DNA of 64,000 nucleotides, from contig LJCX01000034.1 in assembly GCA_001298545.1 (NCBI GenBank), forward strand, positions 124,001 to 188,000, in the 5' to 3' direction. A program made the position numbers and the translations under genes. A model generated the notes under the pieces. That model had not been told where the DNA came from. It saw nothing but the letters and a program-made list of their open reading frames with translations, and made no database searches. Source of the DNA: Actinobacteria bacterium OV320. Lineage in GTDB: Bacteria; Actinomycetota; Actinomycetes; Streptomycetales; Streptomycetaceae. Of the stretch, positions 16,935 through 24,179 are shown piece by piece (within the stretch, counting starts at the first letter, position 1; each line of letters opens with the position of its first letter).

Positions 16935-17893
16935 TGAACGTACGACGACGACTCATATCCGGCACCGCGGTCGCGGCGGTCACGGCCCTCGGCCTCGGCA
17001 CCCTCTCCGCCTGCTCCTCCGACAGCGCGGCCGCGGCCAACACGGACAAGTTCGACGTCGTCGCGTCGTTCTACCCGATGGCCTTCCTCGCCGAGCAGAT
17101 AGGCGGGGACCATGTGAACGTCACCAGCCTCACCGAGCCCGGCCAGGAGCCGCACGACCTGGAGATCAGCGCCAAGCAGACCGCCGCGCTCCAGGAGTCC
17201 GACGCGGTGCTCTACCTCAAGGACCTGCAGCCCTCCGTCGACGACGCGGTGGCCCAGTCCGAGATCAAGACCAAGATCGACGCCGCCTCCCTCACCACGC
17301 TGGAGAAGCACGGCAACGAGGTCGGCGGCCACGCGGCCGAGCACGACGACCACGAGAACGAGGAGCTGTCCGGCCTCGACCCGCACATCTGGCTCGACCC
17401 GGTGCGCTACTCCCAGGTCGCCGAAGGCGTCGGCAAGGCCTTCGAGAAGGCCGACCCGGACCACGCGGCCGACTACAAGGCGAACACCGCGGCCCTCGTG
17501 AAGAAGCTCGGCGCCCTGAACACCCAGTTCAAGGACGGGCTGGCGAACACGAGGACCAAGGTCTTCGTCACCACGCACGCCGCCTTCGGCTACCTCGCCG
17601 AGCGCTACGGCCTGACCGAGGAGGCCATCAACGGCCTCGACCCCGAGTCGGAGCCCAGCGCCGCCCGCGTGAAGGAGCTTGAGAAGATGGCGAAGGCCGA
17701 CGGCGTCACGACCGTGTTCTACGAGACGCTCGTCAGCGACAAGACCGCGAAGACCATCGCCTCCGACGCGAACCTCAAGACCGACGTCCTCGACCCGATC
17801 GAGGGCATCACGAAGAAGTCCCGGGGCACGGACTACTTCTCGGTCCAGGAGGCGAACCTCAAGGCGCTGAAGACAGCCCTGGGAACGAAGTGA
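16934..17893 (+). CDS. znuA: Zinc ABC transporter substrate-binding lipoprotein
   Basis: Captures Zn2+ (possibly Mn2+) outside the membrane and delivers it to ZnuB. 319 aa. A lipoprotein signal with lipobox LSAC (Cys about residue 26) anchors it. Cluster A-I metal ligands are visible in EPHDLE, DPHIWLDP and HAAFGYLAERYGL, with a His/Asp/Glu-rich loop (HGNEVGGHAAEHDDHENEE) between the first two, typical of high-affinity zinc-binding members. ATG 16934 coincides with the predicted transcription start; TTG 16916 or ATG 16925 upstream would lie in the promoter. First gene of znuA-znuC-znuB. Confidence 0.94.
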   Translation: MNVRRRLISGTAVAAVTALGLGTLSACSSDSAAAANTDKFDVVASFYPMAFLAEQIGGDHVNVTSLTEPGQEPHDLEISAKQTAALQESDAVLYLKDLQPSVDDAVAQSEIKTKIDAASLTTLEKHGNEVGGHAAEHDDHENEELSGLDPHIWLDPVRYSQVAEGVGKAFEKADPDHAADYKANTAALVKKLGALNTQFKDGLANTRTKVFVTTHAAFGYLAERYGLTEEAINGLDPESEPSAARVKELEKMAKADGVTTVFYETLVSDKTAKTIASDANLKTDVLDPIEGITKKSRGTDYFSVQEANLKALKTALGTK

Positions 17894-17910
17894 TCTCTAC
17901 GGAGGGCGTC

Positions 17911-18759
17911 ATGGACGCGAGCGTCACCGGCGCGAAGGCCGAGTCCGTCTCATCGGAGTCCGTCCCGGAGTCCGTCTCGTCGGATTCCGTCCCGTCGGAT
18001 TCCGTCATCTCGCTGCGCGGGGTCCGCGCCGAGCTGGGCTCGCGCCCGGTCCTGCGGGGCATCGACCTCACCGTGCGGCGCGGTGAGGTCGTCGCCCTGC
18101 TCGGCGCGAACGGCTCGGGCAAGTCGACCGCCGTACGCACCGTGATCGGGCAGGTCCCGGTCAGCGCCGGGGAGGTCGAGCTGTTCGGCACCCCGCAGCG
18201 CCGGTTCCGGGACTGGGCGCGGATCGGCTACGTCCCGCAGCGCACGACGGCCGCCGGCGGGGTACCGGCCACGGTGACGGAGATCGTCTCCTCGGGCCGG
18301 CTCTCCCGCACCCGTTTCGGCGTCTTCCGCAAGGCCGACCGGGAGGCCGTACGGCACGCCCTGGACCTCGTGGGCATGGCCGACCGGGCCAGGGACAACG
18401 TCGACGCCCTCTCCGGCGGCCAGCACCAGCGCGTGCTCATCGCCCGCGCGCTGGCCGCCGAACCCGAACTGCTGATCATGGACGAGCCGATGGCGGGCGT
18501 CGACCTGGCCAGCCAGGAGGTCCTGGCGCAGACCCTGAAGGACCAGGTCGCGGCCGATACGACGGTCCTCCTCGTCCTGCACGAACTGGGCCCCCTGGAG
18601 CCGCTGATCGACCGGGCGGTCGTCCTGCGCGACGGCTGCGTCCAGCACGACGGCCCGCCCCCGCGCGCCCTCGGCCAGCACGCGCTGCCCGGCCACGACC
18701 ACGTACACCCGCACGCACCCGCGGGCGCCGAACCGATCCGCACGGGACTGCTGAGCTGA
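17911..18759 (+). CDS. znuC: Zinc ABC transporter ATP-binding protein
   Basis: Energises zinc import on the cytoplasmic face. 282 aa with Walker A GANGSGKST, signature LSGGQHQR, Walker B LLIMDEP and the switch His in LVLHELG. The first 30 residues form a Ser/Val/Glu-rich repetitive extension (SESVPESVSSDSVPSDSV) absent from typical ZnuC; the DNA there consists of repeats of GAGTCCGTC-like units. ATG 17911 has GGAGGG 4 nt upstream; a GTG overlapping the znuA stop at 17890 is the alternative. Coupled to znuB by TGATG. Confidence 0.93.
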   Translation: MDASVTGAKAESVSSESVPESVSSDSVPSDSVISLRGVRAELGSRPVLRGIDLTVRRGEVVALLGANGSGKSTAVRTVIGQVPVSAGEVELFGTPQRRFRDWARIGYVPQRTTAAGGVPATVTEIVSSGRLSRTRFGVFRKADREAVRHALDLVGMADRARDNVDALSGGQHQRVLIARALAAEPELLIMDEPMAGVDLASQEVLAQTLKDQVAADTTVLLVLHELGPLEPLIDRAVVLRDGCVQHDGPPPRALGQHALPGHDHVHPHAPAGAEPIRTGLLS

Positions 18760-19661
18760 TGGACTTCCTGAACTACGCCTTCATGCAGCGGGCGCTGCTG
18801 GCCGCCGTCCTGGTCGGCATCACGGCCCCCGCCGTCGGCATCTACCTCGTCCAGCGCCGCCAGGCCCTCATGGGCGACGGCATCGGCCATGTCGCGATGA
18901 CCGGTGTCGGCCTGGGCTTCCTGCTGTCCTGGTCCCCGGTGTGGATGGCCACCGCCATCTCGGTCCTGGGCGCGGTGACCATGGAACTGATCCGCTGGTA
19001 CGGCAGGACCCGCGGCGACATCGCCCTCGCCATGCTCTTCTACGGCGGTATGGCCGGCGGCGTGATGTTCATCAACCTCGCGCCCGGCGGCTCGAACGCC
19101 AACCTGACGTCGTACCTGTTCGGATCGCTGTCCACCGTCTCCGAGTCGGACGTCACGGCGATCTGCCTGCTCGCGGCCTTCGTGGTCGTCGTCACCCTGG
19201 GCCTGCGCCGCCAGCTCTTCGCGGTCAGCCAGGACGAGGAGTTCGCCCGGGTGACCGGCCTGCCGGTCCGCGCGCTGAACCTGCTGACGGCGATCACGGC
19301 GGCGGTCACCGTGACGGTGGCGATGCGGGTGGTGGGCCTGCTGCTGGTGTCGGCCCTGATGGTGGTCCCGGTGGCCGCGGCCCAGCAGCTCAGCCGCAGC
19401 TTCGCCGCCACCTTCGCGATCGCGGTGGCGATCGGCGTGACGGTGACCATCGGCGGCACGGTCACCTCGTACTACCAGGACGTCCCGCCCGGTGCGACGA
19501 TCGTGCTGCTGACCATCGCCGCGTTCATCGCGCTGAGCGTGCTGGCCGCCCCGCTGGCCCGGCGCCGCGCCCGCGCGCTGGCGGCGGCCCAACCCGCCGG
19601 CGATCCGGCGGAGTGCGCGATTCCGGCCACCCGGGCGGCGGGGGACGAGGTCGGCGTCTGA
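18759..19661 (+). CDS. znuB: Zinc ABC transporter permease
   Basis: Inner-membrane channel of the ABC-3 family, 300 aa, with about eight hydrophobic segments. Family signatures include GIYLVQRRQALMGDGIGHVAMTGVGLG near the N-terminus (the ABC-3 region contacting the ATPase) and DEEFARVTGLPVRALN in the mid-loop. The ATG overlaps the znuC stop by one base. The C-terminal 25 residues are an Ala/Pro-rich cytoplasmic tail. Zinc import is inferred from the Zur box and the flanking zur gene. Confidence 0.93.
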   Translation: MDFLNYAFMQRALLAAVLVGITAPAVGIYLVQRRQALMGDGIGHVAMTGVGLGFLLSWSPVWMATAISVLGAVTMELIRWYGRTRGDIALAMLFYGGMAGGVMFINLAPGGSNANLTSYLFGSLSTVSESDVTAICLLAAFVVVVTLGLRRQLFAVSQDEEFARVTGLPVRALNLLTAITAAVTVTVAMRVVGLLLVSALMVVPVAAAQQLSRSFAATFAIAVAIGVTVTIGGTVTSYYQDVPPGATIVLLTIAAFIALSVLAAPLARRRARALAAAQPAGDPAECAIPATRAAGDEVGV

Positions 19662-19720
19662 CCGCGCACAGTCGGGGCTGGCACAATGGCCCGGCAAGCC
19701 GCAGACGTGAGGAGGCAACG

Positions 19721-20140
19721 GTGACAACCGCTGGACCGCCCGTGAAGGGCCGTTCCACCCGGCAGCGTGCCGCCGTGGCGGCGGCGCTCGACGAGGTCGA
19801 CGAGTTCCGCAGCGCCCAGGATCTGCACGACATGCTCAAGCACAAGGGCGACTCGGTGGGTCTGACCACGGTCTACCGCACCCTCCAGTCCCTCGCCGAC
19901 GCGGGCGAGGTCGACGTGCTGCGCACCTCGGACGGCGAGTCGGTGTACCGCCGCTGCTCCACCGGCGAGCACCACCACCACCTCGTCTGCCGGGTCTGCG
20001 GCAAGGCCGTGGAGGTGGAGGGCCCGGCGGTGGAGAAGTGGGCCGAGGCCATCGCCGCGGAACACGGCTATGTCAACGTGGCCCACACGGTGGAGATCTT
20101 CGGCACCTGTTCCGACTGCGCGGGTGCCTCCGGCGGCTGA
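19721..20140 (+). CDS. zur: Zinc uptake regulator, Fur family
   Basis: 139-aa zinc-dependent repressor. The winged helix (STRQRAAVAAALDEVDEFRS, GLTTVYRTLQSLADAGEVDV) is followed by the metal sites HHHHLVCRVCG and CSDCAG, the latter two CxxC pairs forming the structural zinc site. GTG 19721 follows GAGGAGG at 5 nt. 59 nt separate it from znuB, so it may be read from the znu promoter and thus autoregulated; no separate Zur box is seen just upstream. Expected to repress znuABC in zinc excess. Confidence 0.94.
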   Translation: MTTAGPPVKGRSTRQRAAVAAALDEVDEFRSAQDLHDMLKHKGDSVGLTTVYRTLQSLADAGEVDVLRTSDGESVYRRCSTGEHHHHLVCRVCGKAVEVEGPAVEKWAEAIAAEHGYVNVAHTVEIFGTCSDCAGASGG

Positions 20141-20172
20141 GCGGGTGTGGGTGCGGGTCGGGTGATCGGACC

Positions 20173-20245
20173 CTGGGGGCTGTGCCCCCAGACCCCCCTT
20201 CGGCCCTGGACGGGCCTCGTCCTCAAACGCCGGACGGGCTGAAAT
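20173..20245. repeat. Streptomyces-type intergenic repetitive element with hairpin
   Basis: CTGGGGGC (20173-20180) and GCCCCCAG (20184-20191) form a perfect 8-bp stem with loop TGT. Then comes CGTCCTCAAACGCCGGACGG-type sequence ending in GGGCTGAAAT. I recognise this combination as a dispersed element common between Streptomyces genes. It lies between zur and the convergent uppS and may act as a terminator. Confidence 0.65.
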
Positions 20246-20295
20246 GCTCAGCCTCGGCCGAAGCAGCGTCGACGGGCCGGGTGAGCGCACGGAGG

Positions 20296-21147
20296 CTAGG
20301 AGGTGGCCTCCTGGTCCTGAGTCTTCCCCTCCATGGCCAGGAGTTCCTCGTTCGTGACCGCGCCGCCGAAGCGGCGGTCCCGGGACGCGAACTCGACGCA
20401 TGCCCGCCACAGGTCGCGGCGGTCGAAGTCGGGCCACAGGACGTCCTGGAAGACCAGCTCCGCGTACGCGCTCTGCCAGAGCAGGTAGTTGGAGGTGCGC
20501 TGCTCACCGCTCGGCCGCAGGAACAGGTCGACGTCCGGCATGTCCGGGTAGTACAGGTACTTCGCGAGGGTCTTCTCGTTGACCTTCGACGGGTCGAGCC
20601 GGCCCGCCTTCACGTCCTCGGCGAGCGCCTGCGCCGCGTCCGCGATCTCCGCCCGGCCGCCGTAGTTCATGCAGAAGTACAGGGTGAGACGGTCGTTGTC
20701 CTTGGTCTGCTCCTGGGCGACCTGGAGCTCCTTGGCGACCGACTTCCACAGCTTGGGCATCCGGCCCACCCAGCGCACCCGGATGCCGAGCTCGTCGAGC
20801 TGGTCGCGGGTCTTGCGGATGAAGTCGCGGTTGAAGTTCATCAGAAAGCGGACCTCGTCGGGCGAGCGCTTCCAGTTCTCGGTGGAGAAGGCGTACAGCG
20901 AGATGTTGCGCACGCCCATCTCGACCGCGCCCTGCAGCACGTCGAGGACCTGCTCGGCGCCGACCTTGTGCCCCTCGGTGCGCGGCAGCCCGCGCTCCTT
21001 GGCCCAGCGGCCGTTGCCGTCCATGACGATCGCCACATGCTCGGGGACCAGCTCGCCCGGGAGCTTCGGCGGTCGCGCGCCGGACGGGTGCGGCTCCGGC
21101 GTCCTGTACTCACGACGCTGCCGTCCCAGGAACCCGCGTACCACCAT
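20296..21147 (-). CDS. uppS: Isoprenyl transferase (undecaprenyl diphosphate synthase)
   Basis: Condenses isopentenyl diphosphate onto an allylic diphosphate to make the polyprenyl lipid carrier for cell-wall synthesis; cytosolic, membrane-associated. 283 aa. Signature regions: IVMDGNGRWAKERGLPRTEGH (catalytic Asp, phosphate-binding Arg), SLYAFSTENWKRS, and C-terminal DLFLRPSGEQRTSNYLLWQSAYAEL. Actinobacteria often carry two such genes with differing chain lengths, so Z-decaprenyl product or a longer/shorter chain cannot be excluded. Start ATG 21147. Follows recO on the same strand, a conserved neighbourhood. Confidence 0.95.
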   Translation of the reverse strand: MVVRGFLGRQRREYRTPEPHPSGARPPKLPGELVPEHVAIVMDGNGRWAKERGLPRTEGHKVGAEQVLDVLQGAVEMGVRNISLYAFSTENWKRSPDEVRFLMNFNRDFIRKTRDQLDELGIRVRWVGRMPKLWKSVAKELQVAQEQTKDNDRLTLYFCMNYGGRAEIADAAQALAEDVKAGRLDPSKVNEKTLAKYLYYPDMPDVDLFLRPSGEQRTSNYLLWQSAYAELVFQDVLWPDFDRRDLWRACVEFASRDRRFGGAVTNEELLAMEGKTQDQEATS

Positions 21148-21173
21148 GTGCCTCTCGTCTCCTCTGATTCTTG

Positions 21174-21220
21174 CTTGCTTGATTTCTCGCTTGCTTGATG
21201 TCTCGCTTGCTTATTTCTCC
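21174..21220. repeat. 16-bp tandem repeats spanning the recO stop
   Basis: CTTGCTTGATTTCTCG (21174-21189), CTTGCTTGATGTCTCG (21190-21205) and CTTGCTTATTTCTCC (21206-21220). The third copy covers the recO stop codon (21211-21213), so the array seems to have grown from the 3' end of recO into the recO-uppS spacer. Confidence 0.8.
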
Positions 21221-21960
21221 ACGTACCTGAGTGAGCGCAGCCCGCGCTCCAGGTGCCAGTGCAGATAGGCGGACACCAGCCCGCTGCCCTCCCGGACGTA
21301 TCGCGCCTCGCACGCGTCCGCCGTCTCCCAGTCTCCCGTGAGCAGCGCGCCCAGCAGGACCAGGGTCTGGGGCGAGGGTACGACGCTGCCGGCCACCCGG
21401 CAGTCGACGCAGACGGAGCCGCCGGCCGCGACGGAGAAGAACCGGTTGGGCCCCGGCATTCCGCACTTGGCGCAGTCGCCGAAGCTCGGCGCGTATCCGT
21501 TGACGGCCAGCGAGCGCAGCAGGAACGCGTCGAGGACGAGGTGCGGGGCGTGCTCCCCGCGGGCCAGGGTGCGCAGCGCCCCGACGAGCAGCAGGTACTG
21601 CTGGACGGCGGGTTCGCCCTCGTGGTCGGTGAACCGCTCGGCGGTCTCCAGCATGGCCGTGCCGGCGGTGTAGCGGGCGTAGTCGGTCACGATCCCGCCA
21701 CCGTAGGGAGCGATGATCTCGCTCTGCGTGCACAGCGGCAGTCCGCGTCCGACCAGTTCGCTGCTGCCCCGCGCGAAGAACTGCACGTCGACGTGGGAGA
21801 AGGGTTCGAGGCGGGCGCCGAACTTTGACTTCGTCCGCCGTACCCCCCGCGCCACGGCCCGCACCCGCCCGTGCCCGCGCGTGAGCAGCGTGATGATGCG
21901 GTCGGCCTCGCCGAGTTTCTGGGTCCGCAGGACGATGCCGTCGTCCCGGAAGAGACTCAT
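21211..21960 (-). CDS. recO: DNA repair protein RecO
   Basis: Recombination mediator that loads RecA on SSB-coated DNA with RecR. 249 aa with the N-terminal OB-fold (SLFRDDGIVLRTQKLGEADRI, GRVRAVARGVRRTKSKFGARLEP) and a C-terminal helical domain with a zinc-site-like CAKCG and CVDCR pair. The ATG at 21960 overlaps the stop (TGA) of a 35-codon upstream ORF as ATGA, so translation is likely coupled. That ORF begins with the same nine residues as RecO. Confidence 0.95.
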   Translation of the reverse strand: MSLFRDDGIVLRTQKLGEADRIITLLTRGHGRVRAVARGVRRTKSKFGARLEPFSHVDVQFFARGSSELVGRGLPLCTQSEIIAPYGGGIVTDYARYTAGTAMLETAERFTDHEGEPAVQQYLLLVGALRTLARGEHAPHLVLDAFLLRSLAVNGYAPSFGDCAKCGMPGPNRFFSVAAGGSVCVDCRVAGSVVPSPQTLVLLGALLTGDWETADACEARYVREGSGLVSAYLHWHLERGLRSLRYVEK

Positions 21961-22064
21961 CGGGCACCGCCGGGGGCGGCCTGCCGGGGGTGCGGCATGC
22001 CGCGGTCCACCGCACCCGGCCGGCGGGTGGGGGGCGCGATGCCGTCGTCGCGGAACAGGCTCAT
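21957..22064 (-). CDS. 35-aa ORF duplicating the recO N-terminus, coupled to recO
   Basis: The predicted peptide starts MSLFRDDGI, identical to the first nine residues of RecO, then continues as a Pro/Arg/Ala-rich tail and stops in an ATGA overlap with recO. Over those 27 bases the DNA differs from recO at only three synonymous third positions. It looks like a partial 5' duplication retained as a leader. The Shine-Dalgarno before ATG 22064 is weak. Whether it is translated is inference. Confidence 0.5.
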   Translation of the reverse strand: MSLFRDDGIAPPTRRPGAVDRGMPHPRQAAPGGAR

Positions 22065-22177
22065 GCGCCCATTCTCGCCTACGCCGCGGGAGCGGTGTGC
22101 CCGCCCGCCACGATCCCCCGGACGGGGCGCCCGCGACCAGGGACGGCGCAGTCGACGGCGCAACCAATGGGGACGGA

Positions 22178-22234
22178 GTGACGTCCGTGACAGAGGAGAC
22201 CATGATCCTCGACGGACGGAGAGAACGATCTTAA
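22178..22234 (+). other. Short ORF with strong ribosome site before the beta-lactamase
   Basis: GAGGAG lies 3 nt before ATG 22202, whose frame (also open from GTG 22178) ends at TAA 22232-22234 after ten codons. The beta-lactamase frame lies one phase away and has no ATG/GTG/TTG downstream of the recO leader region. This may be the true start of the beta-lactamase cut off by an indel, or a coupling upstream ORF. Confidence 0.5.
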
Positions 22235-23118
22235 GCTCGCACCTTTCCCCCAGGCCCTCCCGCCGCACCCTGCTGACGGCCGGCGCGGCCAGCACGGCCG
22301 TCCTGCTCACCGCGGGCCCCGCCGGGGCCGCCACGGACCCCGTCACCGAACGCCTGCGCGACCTCGAAGCCGGGCACGGTGCCCGTCTCGGCGTGTTCGC
22401 GTACAACGTCCGCACCGGGCGCTCGGTCCGCTACCGGGCCGCCGAACGCTTCCCGGTCTGCTCCCTGTTCAAGACCCTGGCGGTCGCGGCCGTCCTGCGG
22501 GACCTGCCCGAGGGAACACTGGACCGCCGCGTCTTCTGGACGTCGACGGACGTGGTGGAGAACTCCCCCGTCACCCAGGACCATGTGGCCGACGGCATGA
22601 CGATCGCCGAACTGTCCGCCGCGGCCATCCAGCGCAGCGACAACACGGCCGGCAACCTGCTCCTGCGCGAGCTGGGCGGCCCCACGGCGATCACCCGCTT
22701 CGCCCGCTCCGTCGGCGACCGCGTCACCCGCCTCGACCGCTGGGAGCCGGACCTCAACTCGGCCGAACCGGACCGGGTCACGGACACCACCACCCCGTAC
22801 GCGATCGGCCGCACTTACGCCCGGCTCGTCCTCGGCGACGCGCTGGCCCCCGCCGACCGCCGGCGCCTGACCGACTGGATGCTCGGCACGATCACCAGTG
22901 CCAACCGGTTCCGCGCCGGACTCCCCCCGACCTGGACGATCGCCGACAAGACCGGCGGCGGCTGGTACGGCGCGAACAACGACGCCGGTATCGCGTGGAC
23001 CCCGGACGGCGCCCCCGTCGTCCTGGCCGTCCAGCTCACCAAGCCGGACCGGGAGGCGGCCTACGACAACGAACTGATCGTGAAGACGGCGGAGGTGCTG
23101 GCGGAGACGCTGGGCTAG
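22228..23118 (+). CDS. Class A beta-lactamase-family protein, start unresolved
   Basis: Exported serine beta-lactamase-like enzyme. All class A elements are present in order: SLFK (Ser70-x-x-Lys73), RSDN (SDN130 loop), EPDLN (Glu166-x-x-Leu-Asn170) and DKTG (KTG234). Twin-arginine-like signal SRRTLLTAGAAS leads the protein, ending near an AxA at GPAGAAT. No ATG, GTG or TTG occurs in frame from 22066 to the signal peptide; the given left end is an ATC after GGAG and is only nominal. The well-placed ATG 22202 is out of frame by one. So this is either frameshifted at its 5' end, uses an unusual start, or carries a sequencing error. Divergent from recO. Confidence 0.75.
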   Translation: MLSSHLSPRPSRRTLLTAGAASTAVLLTAGPAGAATDPVTERLRDLEAGHGARLGVFAYNVRTGRSVRYRAAERFPVCSLFKTLAVAAVLRDLPEGTLDRRVFWTSTDVVENSPVTQDHVADGMTIAELSAAAIQRSDNTAGNLLLRELGGPTAITRFARSVGDRVTRLDRWEPDLNSAEPDRVTDTTTPYAIGRTYARLVLGDALAPADRRRLTDWMLGTITSANRFRAGLPPTWTIADKTGGGWYGANNDAGIAWTPDGAPVVLAVQLTKPDREAAYDNELIVKTAEVLAETLG

Positions 23119-23159
23119 AGCCGGACAGGCCGCAGGCCGCAGGCCCTGGACCCGAGGCC

Positions 23160-24128
23160 CTAGGATCCGTCGGGCCGCAGCCGGACGCTGTCGGGAACGC
23201 CGTTCGGGGAAGTGCCCGGGGCGGCGGCCTCCCACAGCTGGTCGAACCGGCGGATCAGGGGCTGGACCTCGTCGGCCCGGGCGTTCACCGTCGTCGAGGT
23301 GTTCACGCTGAGCTGGTCCGCGTGGATCTCGTACGACAGCACCCCGTCGAAGACGATGCAGTCGATCATCTTGCCGCGGCGCAGGAACAGCGGGAGTTCC
23401 TCCAGGGCCACCACCTGGACCTGGATGCCCATCTCCCGCTGCTCCGCGCAGATCGGTTCCAGGGCGGCCAGTTCCTCGGGCCGCTTCACGATGAACAGGC
23501 GCCGGACCGAGATGCGCCGCTCGAGGATCGCCTCGCGCTGGGCGGTCAGATAGCGTCCGGCCGGCTCGGTGTTCCAGAACCCGTCGTCGACGACGGTGGT
23601 GCTGATGGCGTCGATGCTCGTCCTGGCGCACTTGGTGAGGGTGAGGAGCCAGTCGTGGTTCTCGCCCGCGCACTCGGCGCTGAGGTTGGTGAAGTCCTCC
23701 ATCTGCGCGGCGAGACGGTCGATCTCCGTGTGCGCGAACTCGTGCAGGATGTCGGGCCCCATGGACACGACCTTGGTGGCGTGCGCGGCGAGCCGGGGCA
23801 CCCCGTCGCCGCGCAGCTTCTCCACCTCGGTGAAGAGCTTCGTCGCCTCGCCTATGTCGGCGAACCGCTTGTCGACCGACTCCCTGAGATCGCCCAGCTG
23901 GCTGACGAAGGACGCCAGGAACTGCACGATCAGCACGATGCCGCCGCACAGCACGGACAGCACGAGCTGCCACGGGCCGTCCTCCTCGGACGGTCCGACG
24001 ACATTGGTGAGCAGGTAGACGCCGCCGCCCGTCACCACGGTGATCAGGATCTTCTGCGTCACATGCCGGGCGCCCTCGGCGTCCCGGATCCGGTCGCCCC
24101 GGAAGTTCGGATTCGTCGGTGCAGGCAT
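23160..24128 (-). CDS. Two-TM membrane protein with PLD-like cytoplasmic region (unknown function)
   Basis: 322 aa. Hydrophobic segments at about residues 25-44 and 53-75 are followed by a helical linker (LRESVDKRFADIGEATKLFTEVEKL) and a C-terminal domain. The stretch LLTLTKCARTSIDAISTTVV through RYLTAQREAILERRISVRRLFIV resembles the alpha/beta half of phospholipase-D-fold proteins, but no HxKxxxxD catalytic motif is present; this fold idea is inference. It lies last in the run of genes from 29760 down, 51 nt after the previous stop, so probably belongs to that transcription unit. A membrane anchor or sensor for the cluster is a reasonable guess. Confidence 0.7.
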   Translation of the reverse strand: MPAPTNPNFRGDRIRDAEGARHVTQKILITVVTGGGVYLLTNVVGPSEEDGPWQLVLSVLCGGIVLIVQFLASFVSQLGDLRESVDKRFADIGEATKLFTEVEKLRGDGVPRLAAHATKVVSMGPDILHEFAHTEIDRLAAQMEDFTNLSAECAGENHDWLLTLTKCARTSIDAISTTVVDDGFWNTEPAGRYLTAQREAILERRISVRRLFIVKRPEELAALEPICAEQREMGIQVQVVALEELPLFLRRGKMIDCIVFDGVLSYEIHADQLSVNTSTTVNARADEVQPLIRRFDQLWEAAAPGTSPNGVPDSVRLRPDGS

Positions 24129-24179
24129 CTCTCGTTCTCCCCCCGTCGGGATGCTGCGCGAACAGCTGTCGTGTTGCCG

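Noticed and set aside
19662..19720. Separate Zur box before zur
   Set aside because: No TGAAAATGA-like dyad is present; regulation, if any, would come from the znuA promoter.
22039..22233. ATG 22039 or 22063 as the beta-lactamase start
   Set aside because: They would prefix more than 50 Arg-rich residues before the signal peptide and lie antisense inside the recO leader ORF.
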